DNA of 64,000 nucleotides from Tropicimonas sp. IMCC34011 (lineage in GTDB: Bacteria > Pseudomonadota > Alphaproteobacteria > Rhodobacterales > Rhodobacteraceae). Below the pieces are notes generated by a model that saw only the letters and a program-made list of their open reading frames with translations, searched no databases and was not told the origin of the DNA. The position numbers were made by a program, and so were the translations under genes. The stretch is from positions 62,001 to 126,000 of the forward strand of contig NZ_QMEJ01000003.1 in NCBI RefSeq assembly GCF_003390865.1, read 5' to 3'. Numbering within the stretch: position 1 is the first letter of the stretch; each line of letters opens with the position of its first letter. Of this stretch, positions 1-9,234 are shown one piece after another.

Positions 1-867
1 TTCCCGCAGCACCCCGTCGAGCGGCGCCTGCCGGACATGGAGGTCGTCCTTCCCGGCCCGGCCCATCGACCGCAGGATATCCCGGCACCGGTCGGCCTGC
101 TCGCCGATGAGGCGCGCGTCCTCGCCGTGTGCGGTGCTCCCCAGCTCGTCCACCAGCTCGGAGCTGACGAGCTTGATGGTGGCAAGCGGCGTGCCCAGCT
201 CGTGCGCCGCCGCCGCGACGACGCCGCCGAGATCGGTCAGCTTCTGCTCACGGGCGAGGGCCATCTGCGTGGCGAGGAGGGCATCGGACATCGACTGGAT
301 CTCCCCCGAGACCTGGCGCACGAAGCCCGCGACGAAGCCGACGCCGATGACCGTCGCCGCCCAGAACCCGAAGAGGAAGAGGATCGGCAGGTGCAGCACC
401 TCCCCGCCCTCGCTGCGAATCGGCAGGTAGACGAAGGCCAGGACCGTCAGCAGCGCCGTCGCCGCCGCTCCGATCATCAAGGCGGAGTCGAGCCGGAGCG
501 CCGTGGCCGCGATCGTCACGGGCGCCAGCATCAGGAGCGCGAAGGGATTGTTGAGCCCGCCCGACAGCATCAGCAGAAAGCCAAGCTGCACCACGTCGAA
601 CATCAGCGTGAGGACCGTTTCCCCCTCGGTCAGGCGCGTCGTTTCCGGGTAGAGGAAGATCGCGAGGAGATTGGCGAGGACGGCCGTGCCGATTGCGGCG
701 TAGCAAAGGAGCACCGGAAGCTCGAGGCCGAAGGCGCGCCGGCCGACCTCGATCGCCGCGATCTGGCCGAGGATCGCGATCCAGCGCAGAACGATCAGCG
801 TCCTGAGACGAATGCGGTTCGTCTCCTCGCCGAAGCTGTCGAAGAGATCGGCTGACGGATCTGCCAT
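1..867 (-). CDS. regB: RegB/PrrB/ActS redox sensor histidine kinase (3' end beyond window)
   Basis: Membrane sensor kinase of the RegB/RegA global redox system, which controls photosynthesis, respiration and carbon/nitrogen fixation genes in alphaproteobacteria. The visible 289 residues start at an ATG at 865-867. They contain hydrophobic segments between about residues 22 and 184, the quinone-sensing heptad GGLNNPF (residues 103-109), and an H-box with AHELGTPLA, where His222 is the predicted phosphorylation site. Further on, the stretch DRCRDILRSMGRAGKDDLH carries the Cys that corresponds to the redox-active Cys of RegB. The ATP-binding domain lies beyond position 1. The gene is divergent from regA, as in known regBA loci. 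No senC/prrC lies between them, unlike the Rhodobacter arrangement. Confidence 0.95.
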   Translation of the reverse strand, partial: MADPSADLFDSFGEETNRIRLRTLIVLRWIAILGQIAAIEVGRRAFGLELPVLLCYAAIGTAVLANLLAIFLYPETTRLTEGETVLTLMFDVVQLGFLLMLSGGLNNPFALLMLAPVTIAATALRLDSALMIGAAATALLTVLAFVYLPIRSEGGEVLHLPILFLFGFWAATVIGVGFVAGFVRQVSGEIQSMSDALLATQMALAREQKLTDLGGVVAAAAHELGTPLATIKLVSSELVDELGSTAHGEDARLIGEQADRCRDILRSMGRAGKDDLHVRQAPLDGVLRE

Positions 868-1038
868 GTCGCGTCTCCGGTCGGGGTGCGGGGGCGGGGG
901 TCCGGCAAGGGTAAGGCCGGGCGCGGGCGGCGTCCATGGCCGGGCACATCGGGCGCTCCCGCGACCGTAGGCCCGTTTGACCCCGGCCCTCGAGGTGCTA
1001 GGACATGATGCAGCACCTTAAACAAAGGACCGCGAGCC
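868..1038. promoter_or_regulatory. Divergent regB-regA intergenic region
   Basis: The 171 bp between the two divergent starts must hold the promoters for both genes. I see no convincing -35/-10 pair or terminator by eye. No senC gene fits here, which shows that regA is not preceded by the usual copper-chaperone gene. Confidence 0.4.
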
Positions 1039-1593
1039 ATGAGCGAGCGTGAAGTGCCGGAGATCGGGCCCGATCCTTCCCTCCTGATCGTCGATGACGA
1101 CGAGGCGTTCCTCCGGCGTCTTGCGCGCGCGATGGAAAAGCGCGGCTTCCAGGTGGAGCTGGCGCTGAGCGTGGCTGAAGGCAAGGCGCAGGCGAGCGCG
1201 AAGCCCCCGGCCTATGCCGTGGTGGATCTGCGCCTCGAGGACGGCAACGGCCTCGACGTGGTGGAGGCGATCCGGGAAAAGCGCCCCGATGCAAAGGTGG
1301 TGGTCCTGACAGGCTACGGCGCCATCGCGACGGCGGTGGCTGCGGTGAAGATCGGCGCGACGGATTACCTCTCGAAGCCTGCCGACGCGAACGACGTGAC
1401 GGCCGCCCTTCTTTCGGGGTCCGGCGATCTTCCGCCCCCTCCCGACAACCCTATGTCCGCGGACCGGGTGCGCTGGGAGCATATTCAGCGGGTCTATCAG
1501 CTCTGCGACCGCAACGTGAGCGAGACGGCCCGGCGGCTCAACATGCATCGCCGCACCCTTCAGCGCATCCTCGCAAAGCGCAGCCCCAAGTGA
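1039..1593 (+). CDS. regA: RegA/PrrA/ActR response regulator
   Basis: DNA-binding response regulator partner of RegB, 184 aa, the normal length for the family. The receiver domain covers about residues 14-125, with the acidic pocket DDD (19-21), phospho-acceptor Asp63 in VVDLRLEDG, the conserved Thr in VLTGYG and Lys in LSKPAD. A proline-rich linker (PPPPDNP) leads to a Fis-type helix-turn-helix, NVSETARRLNMHRRTLQRIL. These are hallmark RegA features. The stop codon overlaps the GTG start of the next gene, so the two are probably translationally coupled. Confidence 0.96.
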   Translation: MSEREVPEIGPDPSLLIVDDDEAFLRRLARAMEKRGFQVELALSVAEGKAQASAKPPAYAVVDLRLEDGNGLDVVEAIREKRPDAKVVVLTGYGAIATAVAAVKIGATDYLSKPADANDVTAALLSGSGDLPPPPDNPMSADRVRWEHIQRVYQLCDRNVSETARRLNMHRRTLQRILAKRSPK

Positions 1594-2033
1594 GGCGCGT
1601 AGCCTTGGTCCTCGCGCTGGGCGCGGCGCTCGGTGGCTGTACCGCCAGCGCTCCCGACACATCCGTGGCCCGTGCGCCGTCAGGGCCGCCCCTGGTGTTG
1701 GCGCCGGACGGTCTGCGCGCCGGCGCGACCGGCATGGAGATCGGCTTCGGCCGGACCGAGGCAAGCACCGTGACGGCGGCAAGCCGCCTCGTCGGTGCGC
1801 GTCCGGTCAGCGTCCGGGATGTGTCCTGCGGCGGGCCGGCGCGCGCGTACGACTGGGCCGGCGGGCTGACCGCGATCATGCGCGGCGGCGCCTTTCTCGG
1901 CTGGTCCTATGACCGATCCGGCACGCCTGTCCAAACGTCCGCCGGGGATCGCAGCGACGCTCCGGCCCTCATCGGCAGCGACGCCATCCGCGTCGCTCCG
2001 GAGCGGCTGTCCGCCGGGCTCGCCTGCGCCTGA
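1590..2033 (+). CDS. Small predicted lipoprotein of unknown function
   Basis: 147 aa protein starting at a GTG that overlaps the regA stop (GTGA). The N-terminus MRRVALVLALGAALGGC is a lipoprotein signal peptide ending in a lipobox-like LGGC (Cys17), so the mature protein is probably anchored in the inner or outer membrane facing the periplasm. The rest is Ala/Gly/Arg rich with two further Cys residues and no domain I recognise. Coupling to regA suggests co-transcription, but nothing in the sequence shows a redox role. I do not recognise the gene. Confidence 0.7.
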   Translation: MRRVALVLALGAALGGCTASAPDTSVARAPSGPPLVLAPDGLRAGATGMEIGFGRTEASTVTAASRLVGARPVSVRDVSCGGPARAYDWAGGLTAIMRGGAFLGWSYDRSGTPVQTSAGDRSDAPALIGSDAIRVAPERLSAGLACA

Positions 2034-2140
2034 AGCGCAACCCGTAGGCGAGGGAGTGCCGCCCGCGGCATTGACAGCCTCTGCCCCATGCCGCATCCGA
2101 CCGGACGCAAGGACAGGTTGGAAGAGCGAGGACGTCTGGC

Positions 2141-3445
2141 ATGAAAATCGCGATGATCGGCACGGGCTATGTCGGCCTCGTTTCAGGCGTCTGCTTCTCG
2201 GACTTCGGCCACGAGGTCGTCTGCGTGGACAAGAACCCCGCCAAGATCGACATGCTCGAGCGCGGCGAGGTTCCGATCTACGAGCCGGGTCTGGATGATC
2301 TGATGGCGAGAAACGTCGCCGGCGGCCGGCTTTCCTTCACCGGCGATCTCGCCGAGGCTGTGGCGGGCGCGGATGCGGTCTTCATCGCCGTCGGCACGCC
2401 GACCCGCCGGGGCGACGGCCATGCGGATCTGAGCTATGTCTATGCCGCAGCGGAAGAAATTGCGGGGGCGCTGACCGGGCCGACCGTCATTGTCACGAAA
2501 TCCACCGTTCCCGTCGGCACCAACCGCAAGGTGGGCGAGATCGTCCGCGCGGCGCGCCCGGATGCCGAGTTCGACATTGCCTCCAATCCCGAATTCCTGC
2601 GTGAAGGCGCGGCCATCGACGATTTCATGCGGCCCGACCGCGTCGTCGTCGGCGTCGAGACGGAGCGGGCGAAGACGGTGATGGGGGATATCTACAAGCC
2701 CCTGTTCCTGCGGGACTTTCCCATCGTCTACACCGACCTGGAATCGGCGGAGATGATCAAGTACGCGGCGAATGCTTTCCTCGCGACGAAGATCACTTTC
2801 ATCAACGAGATCGCGACGCTGTGCGAGAAGGTTGGAGCGGACATCAAGTCGGTCTCGAAGGGGATGGGCCTCGACGGGCGGATCGGGAACAAGTTCCTGC
2901 ATGCGGGCCCCGGCTACGGCGGCTCCTGTTTCCCCAAGGATACCAAGGCACTTGCCCGGATGGGACAGGACCACGCTGCGCCCCTGCACATCACCGAGAC
3001 CGTCATCGACGTGAACGAGCAGATGAAGCGCCGGATGGTGGACAAGCTCCAGGACCTTCTGGACGGCTCCTTCAACGGCAAGACCGTCGCGGTGCTCGGC
3101 GTCACCTTCAAGCCCAACACCGATGACATGCGCGATGCGCCGTCCCTCACTCTGGTCCCGGCCCTCATCGGCGGCGGCGCGAAGGTCCGCGTGGTCGACC
3201 CGCAGGGCCGTCGCGAGGGCGAAGGGATGCTGCCCGGTGTCGAATGGACAGAGGATCCCTATGCCGCTGCCGAGGGCGCCCATGCCATCGTGATTCTCAC
3301 CGAGTGGAACGAGTTCCGCGCCCTTGATCTGGACCGCATTGCCGGCTCGATGAGCTCCCCCCGCTTCGCCGACCTGCGCAATGTCTACTCCCGCGAGGAC
3401 GTCGTTGCGGCGGGTTTCGAGGCATACGTGGCGGTCGGGCGTTAA
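2141..3445 (+). CDS. ugd: UDP-glucose 6-dehydrogenase
   Basis: Converts UDP-glucose to UDP-glucuronate with two NAD+, supplying surface polysaccharide synthesis. 434 aa, typical for the UDP-glucose/GDP-mannose dehydrogenase family. The Rossmann motif GTGYVG is at residues 7-12. The central domain has the motif MIKYAANAFLATKI with the conserved Lys. The catalytic Cys (about residue 263) sits in GYGGSCFPKD. The C-terminal UDP-binding domain starts around VAVLGVTFKPNTDDMRDAPS. It stands alone: the upstream lipoprotein ends about 107 bp away and the downstream gene is an ABC binding protein, so no polysaccharide cluster is visible nearby. Confidence 0.96.
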   Translation: MKIAMIGTGYVGLVSGVCFSDFGHEVVCVDKNPAKIDMLERGEVPIYEPGLDDLMARNVAGGRLSFTGDLAEAVAGADAVFIAVGTPTRRGDGHADLSYVYAAAEEIAGALTGPTVIVTKSTVPVGTNRKVGEIVRAARPDAEFDIASNPEFLREGAAIDDFMRPDRVVVGVETERAKTVMGDIYKPLFLRDFPIVYTDLESAEMIKYAANAFLATKITFINEIATLCEKVGADIKSVSKGMGLDGRIGNKFLHAGPGYGGSCFPKDTKALARMGQDHAAPLHITETVIDVNEQMKRRMVDKLQDLLDGSFNGKTVAVLGVTFKPNTDDMRDAPSLTLVPALIGGGAKVRVVDPQGRREGEGMLPGVEWTEDPYAAAEGAHAIVILTEWNEFRALDLDRIAGSMSSPRFADLRNVYSREDVVAAGFEAYVAVGR

Positions 3446-3449
3446 GAAC

Positions 3450-3461
3450 GGGCATTTGCCC
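3450..3461 (+). terminator. Weak stem-loop after ugd
   Basis: GGGC-ATTT-GCCC hairpin five bases after the ugd stop, followed by ATTTGGTT. The stem is only 4 bp, so it is a weak candidate terminator. It lies in the 172 bp gap before the dppA-like gene. Confidence 0.3.
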
Positions 3462-3617
3462 ATTTGGTTGGCAAACCTCCGCTGCGTCGCCCTGCTGCGG
3501 GACTGGACGAGGCGAGCAGCTCCTGAGTAACCTCTGCGTCATGAACGCCGGGCGGAAACCGATCCGGCGAGCTGCCGCGCCCGCAGGGCCGGTGGCATGA
3601 TCGACAGGGAGTTACGG

Positions 3618-5213
3618 ATGAAATTCGTACACCATCTCGCGGTGAGCGGCCTTGCGCTGACCCTCGCTGCCGGCGCCGCCGGCGCACAGACGCTGGTCTA
3701 CTGTTCCGAGGGTTCGCCCGAAGGCTTCGACCCCGCCCTCTACACCTCCGGCACGACCTTCGACGCGTCGTCCCACACCGTCTACAACCAGCTTGCCGAG
3801 TTCGAGACCGGCACGACCAACGTCGTCCCCGGCCTCGCCGAGAGCTGGGAGGTGTCCGAGGACGGCACGTCCTTCACCTTCACCCTGCGTCCGGACGTGC
3901 AGTTCCACTCGAACGACATGTTCACTCCCACCCGCCCGATGAACGCCGATGACGTCATCTTCAGCTTCGAGCGGCAGATGGACGAAGAGAACCCGTATTT
4001 CTCCTATGCGGGCTCCTGGGAGTACTTCAACAGCATGTCCATGCCGGACCTGATCGAGAGCATCGAGAAGGTCGACGACATGACGGTCCGGTTCAACCTG
4101 ACCCGCCCTGAGGCGCCCTTCATCGCGAACCTCGCGATGGATTTCGCGTCCATCATGTCCAAGGAATACGCGGACGCGATGGAAGAAGCCGGTACGCCGG
4201 AGATGCTGAACCAGCAGCCCATCGGCACCGGCCCGTTCGCGTTCCAGGATTACCAGACGGACGCCGTGATCCGGTACACCGCGAACGAGGAGTACTGGGA
4301 AGAGGACACGCCGAAGGTCGACAACCTCGTCTTCGCGATCACGCCTGACGCCTCCGTGCGCTACCAGCGCCTGCAAGCCGGCGAATGTCACGTGATGCCC
4401 TATCCGAACCCGGCCGACATCCAGGCGATGATGGATTCCGACGATGTCGAGATGCTCCAGCAGGAGGGTCTGAACGTCGGCTACCTCGCCTACAACACCC
4501 AGATGGAACCGTTCGACAACCCGCAGGTCCGCAAGGCCCTGAACATGGCGATCGACAAGGACGCCATCATCGAGGTGATCTTCCAGGGCTACGGCGAGGC
4601 GGCGAAGAACCCGATCCCGCCGACCATGTGGTCCTATAACGACGCGGTCGAGGACGATGCGTACGATCCCGAAGCCGCGCGTCAGATGCTCGAAGAGGCC
4701 GGCGTCGAGGATCTGTCCATGAAGGTGTGGGCGATGCCGGTGCAGCGTCCCTACAACCCCAATGCACGCCGCATGGCCGAGCTGATCCAGGAGGATTTCT
4801 CCGAGATCGGCGTCGACGTGGAGATCGTGTCCTACGAGTGGGGCGAATACCTCGAGCGGTCCTCCGCGGAAGATCGTGACGGCGCCGTGCTCCTCGGCTG
4901 GACCGGTGACAACGGCGATCCGGACAACTTCCTCGCGGTCCTTCTCGGCTGTGACGGTGTCGGCGGCGCCAACCGCGCCCAGTGGTGCCACGAGCCGTTC
5001 GAGGAGATCATCCAGGAGGCCAAGACCCTGCCGACGCAGGAAGAGCGCGCCGAGCTCTACGAAGAGGCTCAGGTGATCTTCAAGGAGCAGGCGCCCTGGG
5101 CGACGATCGCTCACTCCGTCGTCTTCATGCCGGTTCGCCCGGAAGTCGAAGGCTACGTCGTGCACCCGCTCGGCGGCCACCTCTTCGACGACGTGAGCCT
5201 CGCCAGCGAGTAA
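3618..5213 (+). CDS. dppA: ABC transporter periplasmic binding protein, DppA/family 5
   Basis: Periplasmic solute-binding protein of a peptide/nickel-type ABC importer, 531 aa. I chose the ATG at 3618 because AGGGAG lies just upstream and the following MKFVHHLAVSGLALTLAAGA is a clear Sec signal peptide cleaved near AGAQ-TLVYCSEG. The mature protein carries family-5 features: EGSPEGFDPALYTSGTTFDAS, then ADDVIFSFERQMD and a WTGDNGDPDNFL segment resembling the C-terminal ligand region of dipeptide-binding DppA. A Cys pair around GCDGVGGANRAQWCHE also resembles DppA. A permease pair and two ATPases follow. Dipeptide specificity is inferred from the resemblance and not proven. Confidence 0.9.
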   Translation: MKFVHHLAVSGLALTLAAGAAGAQTLVYCSEGSPEGFDPALYTSGTTFDASSHTVYNQLAEFETGTTNVVPGLAESWEVSEDGTSFTFTLRPDVQFHSNDMFTPTRPMNADDVIFSFERQMDEENPYFSYAGSWEYFNSMSMPDLIESIEKVDDMTVRFNLTRPEAPFIANLAMDFASIMSKEYADAMEEAGTPEMLNQQPIGTGPFAFQDYQTDAVIRYTANEEYWEEDTPKVDNLVFAITPDASVRYQRLQAGECHVMPYPNPADIQAMMDSDDVEMLQQEGLNVGYLAYNTQMEPFDNPQVRKALNMAIDKDAIIEVIFQGYGEAAKNPIPPTMWSYNDAVEDDAYDPEAARQMLEEAGVEDLSMKVWAMPVQRPYNPNARRMAELIQEDFSEIGVDVEIVSYEWGEYLERSSAEDRDGAVLLGWTGDNGDPDNFLAVLLGCDGVGGANRAQWCHEPFEEIIQEAKTLPTQEERAELYEEAQVIFKEQAPWATIAHSVVFMPVRPEVEGYVVHPLGGHLFDDVSLASE

Positions 5214-5239
5214 TCCTCGCGTCTTGACGACCGATAAGG

Positions 5240-5263
5240 GGGGCGGGCTTCCCGGCCCGCCCC
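5240..5263 (+). terminator. Strong GC hairpin between dppA and dppB
   Basis: Perfect 9 bp stem GGGGCGGGC / GCCCGCCCC with a 6-base loop (TTCCCG), 26 bp after the binding-protein stop and about 90 bp before the permease start. It has no long T-run. Hairpins at this position commonly stabilise the upstream binding-protein mRNA or attenuate the downstream permease genes. Confidence 0.6.
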
Positions 5264-5352
5264 TGTCCGCGGTTTCCCCGAGCGGGAGACAGGTCGGACG
5301 GCACGCCAGATCGCCTCAAGCGCCGACCAGCAGCCAACGGAAAGCCGGCCCA

Positions 5353-6360
5353 TTGATCAAGTATCTCCTGTCGCGGCTCGCGACCTTCGTGCCGACGTTC
5401 CTCGGCGTCTGCATCATTTCCTTCGGCTTCATCCGCGTCCTGCCCGGCGATCCGATCATCGTCATGGCCGGCGAGAGGGGCATGACCCAGGAGCGGTACG
5501 AAACGCTGTCCCGGCAGTTCGGATTCGACCGTCCGCTTCCCGTCCAGTTCTGGGAGTATTTCACCGGCGTCCTGCAGGGTGATCTCGGCCGCTCCTTCGT
5601 GACCAATCGCCCGGTCTGGGACGAGTTCTTCTCCCTGTTCCCGGCAACGCTCGAACTGGCGCTCTGCGCGATCATCTTCGCCATCGCGCTCGGACTGCCG
5701 GCGGGGATCATCGCCGCGGTCTATCGCGGCAAGTTCTTCGACCGGGCGCTGATGTCCACCGCGCTCGTCGGCTACTCGATGCCGATCTTCTGGTGGGCCC
5801 TGCTCCTCATCATCGTCTTCTCCGGAAACCTCGGCTGGACGCCCGTTTCGGGCCGGATGGGGCTGATGTACTTCTTCGACGACGTGACGGGCTTCATGCT
5901 GATCGACTCGCTGCTGTCCGGCCAGAGCGGCGCCTTCAAGTCGGCGGTGCAGCACCTGATCCTGCCCTCCATCGTCCTGGGAACCATCCCGCTCGCCGTC
6001 ATCGCGCGACAGACGCGCTCGGCGATGCTGGAGGTCCTGAGCGAGGATTACATCCGCACCGCGCGCGCCAAGGGCCTGTCCCCCGGCCGGGTGAACGGGC
6101 TCCATGCGCTGCGCAACGCCATGATCCCCGTCATCACCGTCATCGGCCTGTCTGTCGGCACGCTCCTCGCCGGGGCGATCCTGACAGAGACGATCTTCTC
6201 ATGGCCCGGCATCGGCAAGTGGATGGTCGACAGCATTTTCCGCCGGGACTACCCGGTGGTTCAGGGCGGCCTTCTGATGATCGCGGTCATCGTGATGATC
6301 GTGAACCTCATCGTCGATGTGCTCTACGGCCTCATCAACCCCAAGATCCGGAAGCGCTGA
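5353..6360 (+). CDS. dppB: ABC permease, DppB family
   Basis: First inner-membrane permease of the peptide-type importer, 335 aa from a TTG at 5353. The reading frame is open further upstream, but that segment is Pro/Gly/Ser-rich and lies over the intergenic hairpin. The protein beginning LIKYLLSRLATFVPTFLGV aligns with DppB-type N-termini and gives the family length of about 335-340 aa. It has five to six hydrophobic spans, the DppB signature SFGFIRVLPGDPI, and the EAA-like cytoplasmic loop DYIRTARAKGLSPGRVNGLH that docks with the ATPases. The dppC-like ATG follows one base after the stop. Confidence 0.9.
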   Translation: MIKYLLSRLATFVPTFLGVCIISFGFIRVLPGDPIIVMAGERGMTQERYETLSRQFGFDRPLPVQFWEYFTGVLQGDLGRSFVTNRPVWDEFFSLFPATLELALCAIIFAIALGLPAGIIAAVYRGKFFDRALMSTALVGYSMPIFWWALLLIIVFSGNLGWTPVSGRMGLMYFFDDVTGFMLIDSLLSGQSGAFKSAVQHLILPSIVLGTIPLAVIARQTRSAMLEVLSEDYIRTARAKGLSPGRVNGLHALRNAMIPVITVIGLSVGTLLAGAILTETIFSWPGIGKWMVDSIFRRDYPVVQGGLLMIAVIVMIVNLIVDVLYGLINPKIRKR

Positions 6361-6361
6361 C

Positions 6362-7270
6362 ATGGCCGACGCCTCGTCTCAAATCGCCAGTACTGTCCCG
6401 ACGCGCCGCCCCGGCCGCCTTCGCGAGTTCTGGACGTACTTCAAGGAGAACCGCGGCGCCGTGATGGGGCTCTACGTCTTCGTCGCTTTCGTGTGCCTCG
6501 CGCTCTTCGCCGATCTCATCGCGCCTTACGATCCCTCGACGCAGTTCCGCACCGCGATCCTGCAACCGCCCGTCTGGCAGGACGGCGGGACGTGGGGCTT
6601 CCCCCTCGGTACGGACGCGCTGGGGCGGGACATGCTCTCCCGATTGATCCACGGGGCGCGGTTCTCCTTCTTCGTCGGCATCGTCGTCGTCGTCGTCGCG
6701 GCGACGGGGGGCATCTTCCTCGGCCTCGTCGCGGGCTTCGCGCCGAAATGGCTCGACACGCTGATCATGCGCCTGATGGATATCGTCCTCGCCTTTCCGT
6801 CGCTCCTCTTGGCGCTGGTGCTCGTGGCGGTTCTCGGGCCGACGCTTCTGAACGCCATGATTGCCATCGCGCTGGTCCTTCAGCCGCATTACGTCCGCCT
6901 CACCCGCGCCTCGGTGCTGAATGAGCGGACCAAGGACTACGTCATTGCCAGCCGTGTCGCCGGCGCCGGGCCGCTGCGGCAGATGTTCCTGACGGTTCTG
7001 CCCAATTGCCTCGCGCCGATCATCGTGCAGGCCGCGCTGTCCTTCTCCACCGCGATCCTCGACGCCGCCGCGCTCGGCTTCCTCGGCATGGGCGCGCAGC
7101 CGCCGACACCCGAATGGGGCACGATGCTTGCCGATGCGCGGGAATTCGTCCTCCGGGCGTGGTGGGTCGTGACCTTCCCCGGCCTTGCCATCCTCGTCAC
7201 CGTGCTCGCGATCAACCTGATGGGCGATGGCCTACGCGACGCGCTCGATCCCAAGCTGAAGCGGAGCTGA
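6362..7270 (+). CDS. dppC: ABC permease, DppC family
   Basis: Second permease of the importer, 302 aa. I chose the ATG one base after the dppB stop (MADASSQIASTVPTRRPG), since the open frame upstream lies inside dppB. After a cytoplasmic N-terminal tail, the first membrane span follows GAVMGLYVFVAF. The family motif GTDALGRDMLSRLIHGARFS is present, as is an EAA-type loop (KDYVIASRVAGAGPLRQMF). The C-terminal GAQPPTPEWGTMLADAREF is characteristic of DppC/OppC. Tight spacing to dppB and the ATPase genes supports one transport operon. Confidence 0.93.
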   Translation: MADASSQIASTVPTRRPGRLREFWTYFKENRGAVMGLYVFVAFVCLALFADLIAPYDPSTQFRTAILQPPVWQDGGTWGFPLGTDALGRDMLSRLIHGARFSFFVGIVVVVVAATGGIFLGLVAGFAPKWLDTLIMRLMDIVLAFPSLLLALVLVAVLGPTLLNAMIAIALVLQPHYVRLTRASVLNERTKDYVIASRVAGAGPLRQMFLTVLPNCLAPIIVQAALSFSTAILDAAALGFLGMGAQPPTPEWGTMLADAREFVLRAWWVVTFPGLAILVTVLAINLMGDGLRDALDPKLKRS

Positions 7271-7276
7271 TTCCAG

Positions 7277-8278
7277 ATGTCCCTTCTGACCATCCGCAAT
7301 CTCTCGGTGGAGTTCACCACCGGCTCGGGCCGCTTCCGCGCGGTGGACAGCGTCGACGTGGACGTGCGCGCGGGCGAGATTCTCGCCATCGTCGGCGAGT
7401 CCGGGTCCGGCAAGTCCGTCTCCATGCTGGCGACGATGGGCCTTCTGCCCTGGACCGCGACGGTCACCGCGGACGAGATGAGTTTCGACGGGCGGGACCT
7501 CCGCGCCATGTCGGGTCCGGAGCGGCGCCGGCTCGTCGGCGCGGACCTGTCGATGATCTTCCAGGAACCGATGTCCTCGCTGAACCCGTGCTTCACCGTC
7601 GGCTTCCAGATCAAGGAGGCGCTTCGCAAGCATACCGATCTCGACCGCAAGCAGCGCCATGCCCGCTGCATCGAGCTTTTCGAGATGGTCGGAATCCCGT
7701 CGCCCGAAAAGCGCCTGTCCGCCTTCCCCCACCAGCTTTCGGGGGGCATGAACCAGCGGGTCATGATCGCCATGGCGATCTCCTGCCGCCCCCGCCTTCT
7801 GATCGCGGACGAGCCGACCACGGCGCTCGACGTGACGATCCAGGCCCAGATCCTCGATCTCCTGACGGGCCTTCAGAAGGAGACCGGGATGGGCCTCATC
7901 CTCATCACGCACGACATGGGCGTCGTAGCGGAGACGGCGGAACGGGTGGCGGTCCAGTATGCCGGGCAGAAGGTGGAGGATCAGCCGGTCGCCGATCTCT
8001 TCGCGACGCCGCATCACCCCTATACTGCCGCCCTTCTCGCCGCCCTGCCGGAGCGGGCCACGGAAAAGCGGCTGCCGACCATTCCGGGCGTCGTTCCGGG
8101 GCAGCACGACCGCCCGGAAGGCTGTCTCTTCTCGCCGCGCTGCAAGTTCGCTGACGAGACCTGCCGCATCGTGCCGCCGCCGGTGCAGCCGCGTCCGCTC
8201 GGCCTTGCGCGCTGTCACTATCCGCTGGAGGTGCCGGAGGGCGTCGTGCCGGCGAAGGTCGAAGGAGCGAGCGCATGA
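7277..8278 (+). CDS. dppD: ABC ATPase, DppD family
   Basis: ATP-hydrolysing subunit of the importer, 333 aa. Walker A GESGSGKS, Q-loop FQEPMSSLNP, signature LSGGMNQRVMIAMA, Walker B LLIADEPTTALD and H-loop LITHDMG are all intact. The C-terminal oligopeptide-transporter extension contains the Cys-rich GCLFSPRCKFADETC motif, which in this family can hold an iron-sulfur cluster. The stop overlaps the start of the DppF-like gene by 4 bp. Confidence 0.95.
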   Translation: MSLLTIRNLSVEFTTGSGRFRAVDSVDVDVRAGEILAIVGESGSGKSVSMLATMGLLPWTATVTADEMSFDGRDLRAMSGPERRRLVGADLSMIFQEPMSSLNPCFTVGFQIKEALRKHTDLDRKQRHARCIELFEMVGIPSPEKRLSAFPHQLSGGMNQRVMIAMAISCRPRLLIADEPTTALDVTIQAQILDLLTGLQKETGMGLILITHDMGVVAETAERVAVQYAGQKVEDQPVADLFATPHHPYTAALLAALPERATEKRLPTIPGVVPGQHDRPEGCLFSPRCKFADETCRIVPPPVQPRPLGLARCHYPLEVPEGVVPAKVEGASA

Positions 8279-9231
8279 GCGCCACCGTCGTCACCGCGAA
8301 GGATCTGGGCCGCGACTACGAGGTCGGCGGCGGGCTGTTTTCGGAAGCCGGCATCGTTCGCGCCGTGGCCGGGACGTCCTTCGCCATCGAGGCGGGCAAG
8401 ACGCTGGCCGTGGTCGGCGAGTCCGGCTGCGGCAAGTCCACCCTCGCGCGGCTCGTCACGCTCATCGAGGAGCCCACGAGCGGCACCCTGGAGATCGACG
8501 GGCGAAGCGCGACCAAGGCGGACTGGCCCTCCCTCAGGACCGACGTGCAGATCGTCTTCCAGGATCCCTACGGCTCGCTGAACCTGCGCAAGCGCGTCGG
8601 CGCGATCCTCGAGGAGCCGCTCAAGATCAACCGTCCGAAGATGAACGCCAAGGAGCGGCGCGCGGCGGCCAAGGAGATGATGCGCCTCGTCGGCCTGCGG
8701 GAGGAGCATTACGACCGCTACCCCCACATGTTCTCCGGCGGTCAGCGCCAGCGCATCGCGGTTGCCCGCGCGCTGATGCTGGAGCCGAAGCTCCTGGTGC
8801 TCGACGAGCCGGTTTCCGCGCTCGACCTGTCGATCCAGAGCCAGATCCTGAACCTGCTGAATGACCTTCAGGAGCGGCTCGACCTGGCCTACCTCTTCAT
8901 CAGCCACGATTTGTCCGTCGTCCGGCACGTCGCGGACGACATCATGGTGATGTATCTCGGCCGGCCGGTGGAAGTCGGGCCGAAGGACGAGGTCTTCGCA
9001 GCGCCGCGGCATCCCTACACCAAGGCGCTCCTCTCGGCGACGCCCTCCGCTGAGCCCTCCAGCCGACGCGAGCGGATCAAGCTGGTGGGAGAGCTGCCGT
9101 CGCCGATGAACGTCCCCCCCGGCTGCCCCTTCGCGCCCCGCTGCTGGAAAGCGCAGGACAAGTGCCGCGCCGAGCGCCCGGTTCTCGAGGGCGCGCCTCA
9201 CCCGGCGGCGTGCTTCTTCCCGGAAGCCTGA
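8275..9231 (+). CDS. dppF: ABC ATPase, DppF family
   Basis: Second ATPase of the importer, 318 aa, forming the usual DppD/DppF heterodimer. Walker A GESGCGKST, Q-loop FQDPYGSLNLR, signature FSGGQRQRIAVARA, Walker B LLVLDEPVSALD and switch His in FISHDLS are intact. The C-terminal extension carries GCPFAPRCWKAQDKC. It is the last gene of the operon and is convergent with the LysR gene, whose stop is only 3 bp away, leaving no room for a separate terminator. Confidence 0.95.
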   Translation: MSATVVTAKDLGRDYEVGGGLFSEAGIVRAVAGTSFAIEAGKTLAVVGESGCGKSTLARLVTLIEEPTSGTLEIDGRSATKADWPSLRTDVQIVFQDPYGSLNLRKRVGAILEEPLKINRPKMNAKERRAAAKEMMRLVGLREEHYDRYPHMFSGGQRQRIAVARALMLEPKLLVLDEPVSALDLSIQSQILNLLNDLQERLDLAYLFISHDLSVVRHVADDIMVMYLGRPVEVGPKDEVFAAPRHPYTKALLSATPSAEPSSRRERIKLVGELPSPMNVPPGCPFAPRCWKAQDKCRAERPVLEGAPHPAACFFPEA

Positions 9232-9234
9232 GCC

